64,000 nucleotides of DNA from Adiantum capillus-veneris (lineage: Eukaryota > Streptophyta > Polypodiopsida > Polypodiales > Pteridaceae), in the NCBI GenBank assembly GCA_014529385.2, contig CM043964.1, forward strand, positions 2,523,497-2,587,496, written 5' to 3'. Both the position numbers and the translations under genes were made by a program. The notes under the pieces were generated by a model. That model made no database searches. It saw nothing but the letters and a program-made list of their open reading frames with translations, and had not been told where the DNA came from. The first letter of the stretch is position 1. Every line of letters starts with the position of its first letter. Of this stretch, positions 11,072 to 23,261 are shown one piece after another.

Positions 11072-11368
11072 ATTACGGCCAATACTCTTTAGAGAGGAAT
11101 TACTCTTCTTATCATATGTCTCTCTCGAATCATCTACAAATTTCAAGTGTGATTTTCTCCTTTCTATTTTATTGGATAGAATCTTTCAAGATTCTATCCT
11201 GCATCTACTAGCAAAATTTCACCAAGCAGTCTGATCTTACAGGCGTGAAGATTGAGGTATGCAAAGTTATAACTCTGCTACACTTTCCCCCTTCACTCTC
11301 TTGCATTTTGCCTTCAATGTCCTATTCTGAGGGCCCTTTGCGTCCTTCCCCCTTGGGGGGGTTAAACC

Positions 11369-12797
11369 ATGGCACTCCAAGACGCTCTTGTGAATGGCAA
11401 TGATGGTAACCCTAATCATGTCAACACTCTGCTTTTGTCTGCAGCCTCATCAAAACGGGGATTCACTAGCCCCTCCGATAACCTGGCAACAGTGGGCATG
11501 GTCCCTAGTTCAGAGCATAAGTGCAAGGACCTCTATCATATGCACATATAGTTCAAACTCGTCCCATCTCCAACCCTACACCTTCATGCAACAACACTTA
11601 CAACATGGCTTGCTCCACTCCCTGACGCCTTGTGCTACACTTAAAGGATTTAATGCAACATTCCATCCTTTTAACCTACAAAAACCTAGCCATGTAAACC
11701 CTAACTCCCCACTACTTAATGATTAATTTTCCCCGATATCTAATGTCTAGCATAATATTGATAATTCCCCTCAAAACATTGAGGGTAACCAAGTGAGCTC
11801 ACAATATTACAATGGCATTAGCAAGCATAGGCCTTTTAATAATCCAAAAGAGGGTAATAATGATAATGCAAAAATAGTTGATGAAGGTAATGAGATGAGG
11901 CTGGGAATCCTAAATCCTCAAACAAGGAACCTTGTGAAGGGGAAGTGGTAGTTGGTATTGTTGAACTCAATCATTGATTCAATCATTGACAACAAAGAGT
12001 CGTCGTTGGGCTCTGTCATGGAGTTAGACCTCCAATTGAAGTTCTGGAGAAAAGGATTGCTCAAGAGTGGGATTCCAGGAAAATATTTCCAGCTCAGGTG
12101 CAATATCTACCCAATAACTACTATATGTTCTTTTTTTATGAGTCTGGCAGTGCCTTACAAGTAATCACTAGAGGTAAATGGATCCCTAGGAATACTCCAA
12201 TGTTTGTATTTAAATGGAATAGGGGTTTTGATCCTAAATGCAAGAAACCTTCCAAGGTACCTGTGTGGGTTGATCTTCCAGATACGAGCACAGTTAGGGA
12301 AAGTCTTAGAAAAAACCCTCTAACGGCATTAACACCCAAGTGGGGTCCTCAATTGCTAATAGAGGTGGATATTGATTCCTCTCAAAGATCACATTTAGCT
12401 CAAAGACCAAGTGGGACAAGTTCTACATGTGCATAAATTCATAAACAGAAACTTACCAAATGCATGTTTCCATTGCCTCAGGCAGGGCCATTTGATTACG
12501 GACTATCCAGAGCTTTCCAACAAATTCCAGAAGGAGTCAAAAAAAGGCTAAGGAAACAAAATATTCTAATCAAGGATTCCAACAAGTGAATAAGCGGGGT
12601 AGTTATAGGAACAGAAACAATTCAAGGAACAACTCCAATAAATATGTTATATATTTGGGGCATTGCTAGATGAGGTATTTGACCCCTCATTTACTGATGG
12701 GGAAGCAGAACTAGAAGATAATGCTTCATCCTCTCAAGCTCCCATGGATATTCAAAAAGGGGATAGTATTCCAGAGTAGGACCTAGTCAAAGCACCC
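11369..12797 (+). pseudogene. LINE ORF1 remnant (DUF4283-like with a zinc knuckle)
   Basis: An ATG at 11369 opens a Ser/Asn-rich N-terminus in broken frames. Around 12098-12330 the product contains KWNRGFDPKCKKPSKVPVWV, the hallmark end of the DUF4283 domain in plant LINE ORF1 proteins (nucleic-acid binding, RNP formation). A degenerate CCHC knuckle follows near 12430-12530. Several frameshifts and stops are present. The reading is cut at 12797 by Copia-A and resumes at 39572. Confidence 0.65.
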
Positions 12798-12989
12798 TGT
12801 TGGGGTATAAAGCCCAATGTGGTCGCCCAGGTAAGTGGGCGGGCCTCCAGGTATGTACACATATTCTTTTGTTAAAACCTAATAAGAACTCACTATGCTC
12901 TACACATTACAGTAGAGCGAGTTCACCATATCGTCGTGCTCTTCTTCTCGCACTCTCTCTCGCGTCGCACTTCCGCTCGTACTCCTTCA
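12798..12989 (+). repeat. 5' LTR of Copia-A (192 bp)
   Basis: It begins TGTTGGGGTATAAAGCCC and ends CCTTCA, and pairs with 39375-39566. The two copies differ at several bases by eye (for example CCCAGG versus CCTAGG, and CGTACT versus TGTACG), which marks an older insertion than Copia-B. Confidence 0.92.
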
Positions 12990-12991
12990 AC

Positions 12992-13007
12992 TGGTATCAG
13001 AGCTCAG
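12992..13007 (+). other. Primer-binding site of Copia-A
   Basis: TGGTATCAGAGCTCAG lies 2 bp after the 5' LTR. It is the classic initiator tRNA-Met complement used by plant Copia elements. The same 16 bases occur in Copia-B at 23246-23261. Confidence 0.92.
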
Positions 13008-14032
13008 ATCGAGGCTAGGGGCAGCATTTTGCAGGTAGCCAGAGTCACCTGCTCAGATTGGAGTGAGATTCGACACCCTTCATTCTGAGGTCATCTCGGC
13101 CACCGTTCGGCTTCGACAAAGTTCTGCACAGACCATTTTCGACTACGTGGTCTTGGTAGGTGCAGATCCGACTCTGCAAATTTGGGGTTTTGGCCTACGA
13201 CTGCAAGTGCTGAGGATATCTGCACTTCCAGAGTGTTGATTTGTGGATGTCTACACAACGAAGGACGGATCACAGTTCTTGGAGGCGTGTCACATACAAC
13301 ACGGACGCATCTACACACAGATTGTAGGCGACATCCACTAGTTCATCAGGTAGCTTGTGTTTGCTGCTTGATATTCCAGATTTCATCCTGACATTGCAGG
13401 TACTTCCACATGGGATGTATTGTCAGAGATGATGTATGTCTGTTGAGGGTTTGGTGGTTGTGAGTCATGCAGCAAACAACCGCCGCAGCAGTTACAGCAT
13501 ACAGTGGGAAATTTGTGGATGTATGACTTTGTGGGAAGTCTATGTACTGTCAGATTTACTGCAGCCTTTGTTGAGGGCCGAGTGAGGTTTTATTGAGCTG
13601 GGGGATTCTCAAATGTTGAGATCCTTTCGGTGATACAGGTCTTGGAGCGATCCCTCGAGCACCCTTAGATAGGCAGCTAGGATGTATTGACCGTGAGTTA
13701 GACAGTTGGGATTGCATCTTTGCTTTACTGCCGTTGAGGCATTGTCACAGTCTATGCTTACAGGACAGTGACAGGACAGTGAGAGACAGTACAGGTGCAA
13801 GACAGGTTTACCCACAGCTTAAAGTGTTAGAGAGACAGTGGTTTTTTGAGCTGTTTTTGGTCTATTTTTTAGTACACCAGAGCCATTTTAAAAAGGAGAC
13901 TCTGCCGAAATTTTTGCAGAATCTGAAGCTTTCTTGGTTCATTTGACACGTTGATATTAGTTCAAAGGTCAGTTTACAGGGGAAACTCTGCCGAATTTTT
14001 CCCAGGAAATTAAACTACTGTGAAGCGTAGCT
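13008..14032 (+). other. Copia-A leader between primer-binding site and gag
   Basis: About 1 kb without a supported gene. It shares blocks with the Copia-B leader: CTGCAGCCTTTGTTGAGGGC... at 13559-13597 (Copia-B 23733-23769), and CTCTGCCGAAATTTTT at 13901-13916 with a second, weaker copy at 13987-14002 (Copia-B 24075-24089). Their conserved place just before gag suggests a leader function, not chance. Confidence 0.55.
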
Positions 14033-15475
14033 ATGGCTGGATCACAAGACACTGCTCTTTACAATATCAAGAAGCTGGATGGAACCAATTTCCCATTGTG
14101 GAAGAAACAGATTTGGCACGTGTCGGTACAAAAGAAGCAGATAAAACCTATAAAGCTCAAGGGGATAAAACCAGAAGATATGGACGAAGATGAATGGAGC
14201 GAAATGGATGAATTGGCACTTTCTACCATTATGCTGACTTTGGCAGAAAGAGTTTACTTCAATGTAGCAGACGAGATGTCGGCTTATCAAGCATGGACAA
14301 AGCTGAGTGATCTTTATGAGAAGCAGAGTGCAGCTTCACAGGTATACTGGCTTAAGAAGCTTGTTGACTTGAAGATGAAAGAAGGGACACCTATGTCCAA
14401 TCATCTGAATGAATTCAACACAATCTACAGTCAATTGTCAGCTCAAGGTGTCAAGTTTGATGAACCTATTAGAGCTATGTTCCTGTTGATCACATTGCCA
14501 GAAAGTTGGGACACTTTTCGCACAGCTTTGAGTAATTCTGCACCTCTAGATGGTTTGAACATAGCAGGTGTAGAAGGAAGTCTGCTTACTGAAGAAACCA
14601 ATAGAAAGACAATGGACAAAGGCAAAGGAACAGCCTTAGTTGTCAGGGGAAGGACCAAATAAAAGTAAAAAGGTGGAAAGAGGAATCAGTCTCGTAGCAA
14701 GTCCCGCAGTGCTAAAGGCAAGAGTGACATAGAATGCTACCATTTTGGCAAGAAGGGTCACATGAAAAGAGAGTGCAGAGAATGGAAAGCAGAAAAAGGC
14801 AAAGAGAAAGCTAAAGACCATGGTGAGAAGAACAAGTCCTTAGTGAAGATTCAAGAAATAAATGTGACAAACACTGTTGTAGAGGATGACAGTCTAGTGT
14901 CAGGAGACATCTACTTCTTGAAGAATACAATGGACTCAGCTCTTCTTACAGCATCTGATGGAAATGCATTGAGTGACTGGATTATAGACTCAGGGGCATC
15001 ACTTCATGTGTCTCCAAACAAGGAATGGTTTACCTCTTATGTGACCACTAAAGATCATGTTCGGCTAGGCAATGGGCAGACATGTGAGATCTTAGATGTT
15101 GGAGATGTTCAATTGAAGTTTCAGAATGGCTCTTCTTTCACGCTGAAGAATGTGAGACATGTTCCCGCAATTACAAAGAGCTTGATCAGCACAGGTTTAC
15201 TTGATGATGCTGGCTACGTCACCACTTTTGGACAGAACATGTGGAAGATATCCAAGGGTTCTATGACAGTAGCACATGGAGTAAAGTCTGGAGGACTTTA
15301 CATGATTTATGTATCAAATGTCTCTAAAAATGTAATCAATGTAACCGAGCAACTGAACGTTTCTTTGTGGCATAGCCGGTTAGGACATATGTCCAAGAAG
15401 GGAATGGAAATCTTGTCTCGTTTTGGTTATTTGACTGGCTTGTCATTTAATGATTTTGAATTCTGTGAACATTGT
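14033..15475 (+). pseudogene. Copia-A gag-protease, with pre-integrase start
   Basis: ATG at 14033 starts a UBN2-type gag (KKLDGTNFPLWKKQIWHV; ETLPESWDTFRTAL-like block). Two in-frame stops (TAA at 14660-14662 and 14666-14668) interrupt the reading. It continues in the same frame with a zinc knuckle (CYHFGKKGHMKREC, first Cys changed), the retropepsin active site IIDSGASLHVS near 14986-15010, and the GAG-pre-integrase block LWHSRLGHMS. Gypsy-2 cuts it at 15475 after EHC. The TGTTAA that closes the frame belongs to the Gypsy-2 LTR. Confidence 0.85.
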
Positions 15476-16418
15476 TGTTAAGGCGGTTACGCCGCTAGCG
15501 GAAGCTAAATAGCGAGAACTCAACCAACAACAGAATTTGTCAGACGAGGACGGAGCTTGACCCGCAGGCGCATGGAAACAACTAGGTGGGTGTCAAATCA
15601 CCTACTCGACCTTCTAATGACAATCACTACTAAGGAAATCAAATCTAAGTTCTAAAATACGCAAGTGACTAAAATCCGTACTACGAACGAATGCTATACG
15701 AAACAGGATCTAGAATCATTGAATCGATCTCAAACTCAAGGGGAAGTCTATGCACTAGGTAAGAACAACACCCTAAAGACTTGAACTGCAAAATCAACCT
15801 ATAACCACTCCGTGCGGTAAACGCGTATGAAGACAGGCCGAAAAATACAGGTGACCGAAACTTGACCCCGATGGTACTAATGTGTAGCTCTACTCGTTGT
15901 GGTTCTATAGATATGCTGCACGCTCCATTCCGACACACGAGTTGCAAGAAAACTCACACCGAAGCTCGTAGGAACTTACCACATATAGAAGCCGATAGCG
16001 CGCACTCTTGGTATCTGTGCGTAGCTCTCGCCGTTGCTAACACAATGGCGGTGTCGCTTCTCCAATGGCAGCTCCGTAGCTCGCATAGCATGTAGATAAG
16101 ACTCTCTCTCTCTCTCTCACTCTCTCTCAGACACAGTCACGGCGCTCAAAAACTCACTTTGATTAATAAAACTGAATCCCCTTAGGTTACAAAACTTTGG
16201 CTTATATACCTCAGCCTTGGAGGTGAGAACATCTCTAACTAATTACATCAGCAAGTGAAATTACTTCGGAATTACAAGTTGGAAACTCAATTGAGTCCCG
16301 TTACTTAATGAATGGCTCAATTCAAAATTAATGTCGGAAAGACATTTATTACAATCAATGGTTACAAAAATGATGAGTGTGAGCAAAAATGTGGGTGTGA
16401 TCCTGTGCTGGCTCAACA
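15476..16418 (-). repeat. 3' LTR of Gypsy-2 (943 bp)
   Basis: It matches 35808-36747 and 7084-8024. TSD ATTGT precedes it at 15471-15475 inside the Copia-A frame. TATATAA lies at 16202-16208 (minus). A (CT)n stretch near 16099-16128 differs in length from the 5' LTR. Confidence 0.93.
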
Positions 16419-16431
16419 CTCCCCCCCTCCG
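16419..16431 (-). other. 3' polypurine tract of Gypsy-2
   Basis: On the minus strand CGGAGGGGGGGAG abuts the 3' LTR, identical in form to Gypsy-1. Confidence 0.9.
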
Positions 16432-16467
16432 CGTTCATGTCGTCCCTGACATGACTTTTATGCTTGG

Positions 16468-19400
16468 TCAATAAAGTCCTGTCGTCTTGAGCATCTGCAA
16501 ATGTGATTCGTATCGTAGGTTGCCTATGGTCAAGGTTGGGCCGAATATTTTGCTTTCGTGGGTGAAAAAGCTGGTGTAGAAAGCTTCTTCGAATGTTTGC
16601 ATGTGGAAGCTAGGCAAAAACATAATCCTCTGGTATAGGAGGTGCAACACTTTTGGAGAAGGCTGCAATGAAAGATCGTACATCATATCAGTCACCGTGT
16701 CGGCCGTCGATAGTAGACTCGAGGTCGTGGCTTTATCTGGCGCGAACACTTCAATGCAAGCTAAGAGAGTCCTGCAAATTTTCTTGAGCATCTGACACGA
16801 AAGGTTAGGAGAGCCAGTAAAGAGCTTGATGGTGCCCATTAGGGTTTTCACCATGTAGGCTTTACCTATTCTCTCTCCTGCCTTTGGTCCTGGTATCCTG
16901 GGGTAATTAAGCCAATTTGGCTTCTTTTCTGCAATCCTGCCATGCTCTTTCCAGCTTCTGACTCTTGGCACTGGGCAGAAGGTTGCATCCTCCCGAATCT
17001 CCTTTGGTGCCTCTACCAAGTAGATGAGGTAGGCTGGGTATTTGTTCAGCCAACCTTTCCTCCATGTAAGCTGCAAATCTACAATCTTCTTTGATTGTTC
17101 CTCTTTTGTGATGTCGCCTTCGTAAAGAGCGACATACTGCTCCTCCTCTATTCTCTTTTTCGTTTTTATCACTTCAAACTTCATCAAAGGGAAGGGCAGG
17201 CTGGGTTGCATCCACTCTTCATAGAGCACTTTTGTGTCTAATCCCTGAAGTCTAATGGAGATTAGGAGTCTCCTCTCCCATTCCATTTCCGCCTTGGCAC
17301 TCTCCTCTGCTGACTTTTCTATTTGGTCATGGAGCCTTTGTTCTTCTTCTTCAGAGATTCCTGAAGTCGCGGCCACCTCGTGAACTGGGGCTGGATCTCC
17401 AATTGTGGTTGCCTCTCCGGTTTCTGGTAGCTCTATGGCTACTCCACCTGATTCTTCTTGTGGTGTCTCTGTCTCTCTTCTTTGTTGCTCTTGTAGATCT
17501 TGGAGGTGTTTGCGGAGGGTCTCATTCTATATTCTTAGTGTTTGATTTTCTAAAGTGAGCCTCTCCTCTGCTGCCAATGATCCCTCCGCAATGTGCAACC
17601 TTTGCACTTGCTCTAATCTTAGCTCTCTTTGTAAGCTTCGGACCTGGTCTTCCAGAGCTGGTACAAGAGCTCCCTCTTGATCGGTTCTTGCTCTGCTAGC
17701 TCTAGGAGTAGTCCTGAGTCTAGTGATTGTTCTTTCTTGGAGCTCGACTCTTTCCCTTACGTCAATGTGCTCATCTTTAGCCGCCTCCAAGTCGTCTTCC
17801 ATCCGCTCCCTTGCTTCCTGTGCACTTGTTACTTCTCTTGAAGACTCGGCTAGCTGGAGTATCAAGCCGTCTCTCTCATTTTCAGCGTCGTAGAGTGATG
17901 CTTTATGACTTTCAGATTCAGTCATAGCATCCTCTAATTTCCTCTGTAACTCGGCTTCCCTTTGTTTGGCTGTCTCAATCTCCACTTCCTTTGCCTTGGA
18001 TCTTTCTTTGATCTTGTTGAGCAGTTCATGCACCATGTGCATGTCTTTTTCATCTTCATTTGTCAACTTTAAAGCTTTTTCTGCCACCACCTCCACTGGC
18101 TTCGGCTCTTCTAGTACGTTCTGCTCGTCTAGTTTCTGTTCACTCTCTTTTGTACTCTTTATTTTTTCCTCTGTCCCTCTCCGATCATCTTGTTTTTGTA
18201 GGTGGATCCCATAGACTGCCTCAAGGGCCTCTTCTTCAGTGTACCCTATCGCTACCAGATCCTCATAATCGTTTTTCTTTTGCTGAATTGGATCTATCTC
18301 CTTTTCCTTGGTCCCGGCCTCCGGCTTTTCCATACCAGCCATGTCCATCTCTACTGTGGTCTCTTCCACAATGATTTCCGTCTTCTTCGGGCTTGGTACA
18401 TCAGTAAAGGAGGGCTGATTGTCCTCAGTCATCTTGGATTTCCCTTTGTTTGCTTGCCCGTCTTTCTCTTGAGGTTCAGTAGACTCATCTACTTTCTTCT
18501 TCCCCTTGTCGTCCTTTTTCAGCTCAGCTTTTAAAAGCTGTACTTCCTCTTCAGTGTATGGCTCGACAGGTTGCTGCTCCAGTATAGCCTCTGACTCCTC
18601 ATAATCTCTAATATATTGATCATATTGATCAACATGTGGCCTGGCTGAGCTAGTTCCGACTTTAGTGGGGTCTGGCACCCACTTTTCTTCAAAGTCCCCC
18701 TTTAGAGCTCTTTCCGCTCTAAACTGCTCCACCAGTCTTTCCATTCTTGCCGCTTTCTGACTTTTGGTTTGCTTGGGAGCAACCTTCTTCTTTGCTTTCT
18801 TCATAAGCGGCTCATCCACATTCTCTTCAGGTTCTGAAACTATTTCTAGTTTCCTGCGTGCTCTTGTGGACGCCCTCTTGGATACTTCAAGTTGTTCTTC
18901 CTCCTCATCGGCTTCTCTAAGCCACTCATTCTGGGAGGGAACCTTTGGCCATTGATCTCTGGCTCCAATAGCTTCATAAGCTATTCTTGTCAGAACTTCA
19001 GCTCCTCCTATATACTTTGGCTTCTCGTTGTGCATGGCAATTACTTGCTCGTGGATGTGTTGAGCATAATTCACCTCTTTTGGCATATTGCTCTTCAATG
19101 CCCATGTGATGGTATTTGCAATGGCATGGGGCGGTGTCGTATACTTTTGCGGTCTTTTACTGCAAATATGGAGAAATTGGTTGTACAGTCGGCAAAGGGT
19201 TGCCGCTCTTTGGTCTGCCATATCTCCATAAGTTGCATTCTGTTTATTGGACCCATAAACCTCTATAGCCTCCCTTCTTTCCCTGACAGAGCTCCCTTTG
19301 TTGTTCAGCTTCAATGCATCTGCAATGAGCTGTGGAGTGATCTGTACCTCTACTTTCTCTCCATCTATTGCTGTCAATGTGGCTTTCCCATCCTTCTGAA

Positions 19401-19743
19401 TGGAGGTTTCCAACTCATACACTCTTCTTGTATCTACACCTGATGGTCTCGAGGTGAAGAATCTGTGCAAGTCTGTCCTTTCCAGGTACCTGCTGATGTT
19501 CTCTGACCTGCTATAATCCACCAATTCTTGTGGGATCATCGGTATATCCATCGCTTGCCCTTGAGGATCTCTGAAGGTCCCCTGGTAGATCTTTATTCCC
19601 TCTTGTTCCAGTACTGCTTCCTCCACCCAAGTTTTGGTTGGCTTGAGGGTTTCTGCTGGAATGTCAAAGGGTTCTGCTTCTGCAAGAGCGTCTTTGATTG
19701 TCGATTTTTTTCTCTTTGTTGCTGATGACTTGGCGGAATCCAT
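16468..19743 (-). pseudogene. 1091-codon 3' ORF of Gypsy-2 (coiled-coil protein), one nonsense codon
   Basis: It spans 3276 bp, exactly the length of the Gypsy-1 ORF. The only break is a TAG near 17527, where Gypsy-1 has a Glu codon in ACAGAG. Differences between the copies are nearly all substitutions, with no visible net indel. The domain order is as in Gypsy-1: basic N-terminus, globular part, acidic/Lys-rich linker, UBA-like LVAIGYTEEEALEAVYG, coiled coil and a C-terminal domain with WLNKYPAYLIYLVEAPKE. Gypsy-2 keeps Gln at both sites where Gypsy-1 has stops, so the parent ORF was a single protein. Function unknown; no membrane segment. Confidence 0.82.
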
Positions 19744-19909
19744 GGATCCTGTAACTCCAATTTCAGAAGTTAGCGTCTTTTCAGTACTGAAAGCCGAAAT
19801 GAAGCTTTTAACTATTCAAATGACTTGAAAATTGAAACATGAGGTATTCAGGGCCTAAGGATGCAGGGTAGGTGAAAAAATATGCAAACTAGGCTCAAAA
19901 TCATGCTGG

Positions 19910-20918
19910 AGACATCATACGCGTATGATGTCTTTTGTTTCAAAATGACTTCATATTGGTTGTGCTTGTAGCTGATAGTGTATACATGAGTATCATATGC
20001 TTGGATTTGAGTTTGGATACCATTTGGTCAAGTTTTGGCCAGTTTAGTCCAGTTCAGGCTCTTGTCACAATTTTGAAAGGGAATTGGATTTTATGATCCA
20101 AATTGGATAAAACTTGGTGGTTCACCTTCAAATGGCATGTAGATCACTTCTGTTTGGTGGTTGAAGCCCTGAGGTGCCAAAATCACATAGTGAGACATCA
20201 TACGCGTATGATGTCTTTTAGTGTATTTTTGGACCAAATTTCTCTATAAGTTTGGATATGGCTTTAGATAGGCTTATTCAGTGGATTTATGAATTTTGGA
20301 TATATTTTGGGCTAAAAATGGCTCTGGAGACATCATACGGGTATGATGTCTTTTTCATCAATTTTTCATGGGATTGGTTCTGTGGACTCCCCATGTACTA
20401 GTGAAGGATTGTCCCTACTCAAATCTTGGTTTGGACTTGAGTATGTTGGATTTGGGCTAAAATAGGCTTTGGATGAAGGATTTTCCCTCAATTGGGCTAA
20501 TGGGGTGATCCACTTGACCAAATGGTTCCAAACTTCATATGTAGCATGTATTAGATATATATAATCGATGTATGATGACAAATGAGCAGTTTTGGCTCTG
20601 TAAGTGCAAATAGACATCATACGCGTATGATGTCTTTTGTGTCAAAGTGGTGCTTTTTGGTTCCAGATAGCTTATAGATGTGTTAATCAACAATCCTACA
20701 AAGTTTCAATGAGTTTGGAGTTATTTTGACAAAATTAGGACCAAAATCAATTTTATGGCCTACTTTGCGTCTTTTTGGTTTTCCTTGGGTTTTCTAACTC
20801 CAATTCTCATGATACTTGGTTCATAGGATGTGATTAACATGTGGAGTGAGGTTCTGCACTCAAATGTTGAAATGGATGGGAAAATCATGCTGTGAGACAT
20901 CATACGCGTATGATGTCT
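19910..20918 (-). repeat. Array of five 24-bp palindromes in the Gypsy-2 spacer
   Basis: Copies start at 19910, 20193, 20328, 20612 and 20895. Gaps are 283, 135, 284 and 283 bp, the mirror of Gypsy-1. All are perfect except 20328, whose core is ACGGGT instead of ACGCGT. The Gypsy-1 copy at the matching site (3152) is perfect, and the Gypsy-1 variant (3286) is perfect here (20193). Confidence 0.9.
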
Positions 20919-22517
20919 TTTCTTGAAATGTTGGTCTTTTTGTGCAAAGAATGCTTTGTGCTAGTGCCTTAAGCCCTGCTAACTAGTTTTCAACTTAAAA
21001 AGTCATCAGTTTAGCTAAAAAGCCCCCTTATAGGCATTTCAGTCTCCGAAGTCGTCTATTTGCCTTGGAGTTGAATTTCTTCAACTTTTCTTCTTGAGAG
21101 TTGCATTTCCAGCTCATTGGATATGTTGTGAAGCCATCTATTTGGTTGGACTTGACTTTGGCTCCCCGTTCTCCATCTTTCTCCATTTGGTTGTCCGAAA
21201 GCGTCTTTTTCACCATCGGTAAGTGAATCAGCTTTCTTTTGGGTTTTGCTTGCAAACATAAGTCATCCATGTATATTTGAAGCTGCTTGTGAAGTTTCAT
21301 GTCATTTGGTCGTTAATTTTAGCCGTTATGCCAAAATGACGCTTTGTGTGTCCGCAGCCGAATCGGTTGTTCCGACCTACTTTTGGTGATCCAAACCCAG
21401 AGATACTCCATGGTTGCATTGCCCTCGATGTTGTTAAGCTTCCTGAGAAGTTTTGTGTCGTTTCGACAACTTTTTCCTGTTTGCCTCTTGCAGGCTCTGT
21501 TGACCTAGGGTTTTTCAAGTCGTTCTTTCTCGAGCTTTGAGTGTTAGAAAACCATCTTCTATGCTAGGGTAACCCACCTCTATGTTCTTGCAAGGTTTGG
21601 TTAGGCGGTTGTGCCCCTACCTAGCGTCCTTTCCCATTCCCCGTCTGCTCTTGTTTCTTGGTTTTGGTCAGTTTTCGCGACAAAAGTTAACGATAAGCAT
21701 CAAAACCTTATGGAAACGAGTCTACCTCTCATGTCTGGTGTCCTCTGAGATCTCGTAGCAGTCGTAGAAGGAGGTAGAAGGTCGGATGCTTATGTGTGCT
21801 CCTTGCTCTCTCCAAGAAGGTAATAGTGGAAATGAGCTTGAAAGTGAAGTGAAAAATACTTAACTTCGGACTTCCCGGATCACTTATTGCCAAATTTGAC
21901 ATGTGCTCCTATCTCCTCGTGAAATGCACTTTAGGATTTGAAATTTCTCAATTTGGACTCCGTTTGACCTGTTTCTGAGAAATCTGTCCACTTTGCCAAA
22001 ATTCTGTCATTTCGGGCTTTCCGCAACTTTTTCAGAATTGTACCCAATTTTTACCATGGGTTGCCCTTATCATTAGGACCATCACCGTCTATTCTTTTCT
22101 TTTTTCCGATCTCATTTCACCTGCTTTTTTATTTTTCTTTTACTTTTATTAAGAAAATCATAAAAAATAAAGAAAAATAGCAAATTGAAGCCAAAAAATT
22201 CCAAACATACACGATAAATAGCTGGTAACCCTGTGTATATTAATATACACTTATTTGTGATTTCTGGACTTGGATTACCACTTTTTAGCTCCAAAAACAC
22301 TCTTATTTAGTGATATTTACACGTCTAGAGACCCAAATTCATCATTTGATCTCTTCTTGTTGCAAAACAAGGTATATAAGGGCATAAATATTATCAATAT
22401 CCGCAATCAAACATAAAAATTGCAAAATCATGTAAGACACTGCCCTTGTAATATAATTTTTGTTTTTCTTTGTTTTTGGCGCTTGTAGCTGCTTTGTAAC
22501 TCCTGTATACCTGTATA

Positions 22518-22531
22518 CCTCCCCCCCTCCT
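22518..22531 (-). other. Internal polypurine tract of Gypsy-2
   Basis: On the minus strand this reads AGGAGGGGGGGAGG, followed by the GTATACAG direct repeat, as in Gypsy-1 at 961-974. It is kept just after the polyprotein stop in both copies. Confidence 0.5.
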
Positions 22532-22552
22532 AGTCTGAGTCCTCCCGGACGA

Positions 22553-23006
22553 CTATGAAGTGTCTGTGGGCGAAGCATTGTAGTTGTTTTGGTCATAAGT
22601 TCCCAATGCAATTGCAAAGCGATGATACAACAGTCTTTCCAATAAAGCTGCTCTTTGTTTGATTGAAAGATTGTTGGTCGGGTTTCGGGTTGGTTTTGGC
22701 ACTTCGGTAGTAGAATCAGTAGATGGATTCTCCTCTACCTTGTTGTTCTTTTTCACAATCCAAATCTGCTTCCGCTTTGCTTGTGCTTGCCACAAACTCT
22801 TTGCGACCCAAGCCTGCTTTGTCCTTTGTGTTGATTTCCTCGCCTTGAAATACCTAGGAGTTTTTGTTGATTGTACTGAAGGGAGTTCCTGTTTACAAAT
22901 CTTTGGGATCCAAATTTGCTTGCTATAGCTTTGTGCCGTCATGAACTTCTTTGGAATCCAGATCTGTTTCACTGTCCTTTGTTGTTTGGAATCACTCTGT
23001 TGTCTG
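22553..23006 (-). pseudogene. Gypsy-2 polyprotein tail, downstream of the Copia-B insertion
   Basis: This continues the frame cut at 28725. It has three KQ[IV]W-type repeats and a related KQAWVAK, then a Ser/Thr/Pro-rich end, and stops at 22553-22555. It aligns codon for codon with 486-939 of Gypsy-1. No domain is recognised beyond the repeats. Confidence 0.75.
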
Positions 23007-23011
23007 GTATT

Positions 23012-23242
23012 TGTTAAAGAATATGATGTTAAAGAATATGCCCATTGTGCTATGGGCGGCTGGACACTGACTATACTATGTTGTAAATATACTTTGGATA
23101 ATAGTTCAAAAAGAAGAAGAAGAGAAGAGCAGCTCGTTGAATGGCTGCTACAGGGTAACGATTGTGTGTGTGTGTCTCGATGTGTGTTGGTGTGTGTGTG
23201 TAGTCTTCTTTTCTACCTTCTCCATCACCTGCGCACTCTACA
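23012..23242 (+). repeat. 5' LTR of Copia-B (231 bp)
   Basis: It begins TGTTAAAGAATATGATG and contains an internal direct repeat of TGTTAAAGAATATG, ending CTCTACA. An AT-rich TAAATATA at 23084-23091 is a possible TATA element. A GT-rich run lies near 23163-23204. Confidence 0.95.
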
Positions 23243-23245
23243 AAG

Positions 23246-23261
23246 TGGTATCAGAGCTCAG
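23246..23261 (+). other. Primer-binding site of Copia-B
   Basis: TGGTATCAGAGCTCAG lies 3 bp after the LTR and matches the initiator tRNA-Met 3' end complement. Confidence 0.93.

Larger units (their letters stand above)
19744..22552 (-). other. Non-coding spacer of Gypsy-2
   Basis: Homologous to 940-3758 of Gypsy-1. It carries the palindrome array (19910-20918) and no supported gene. Short frames here are not kept open in both copies in a coding-like way. Confidence 0.6.
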
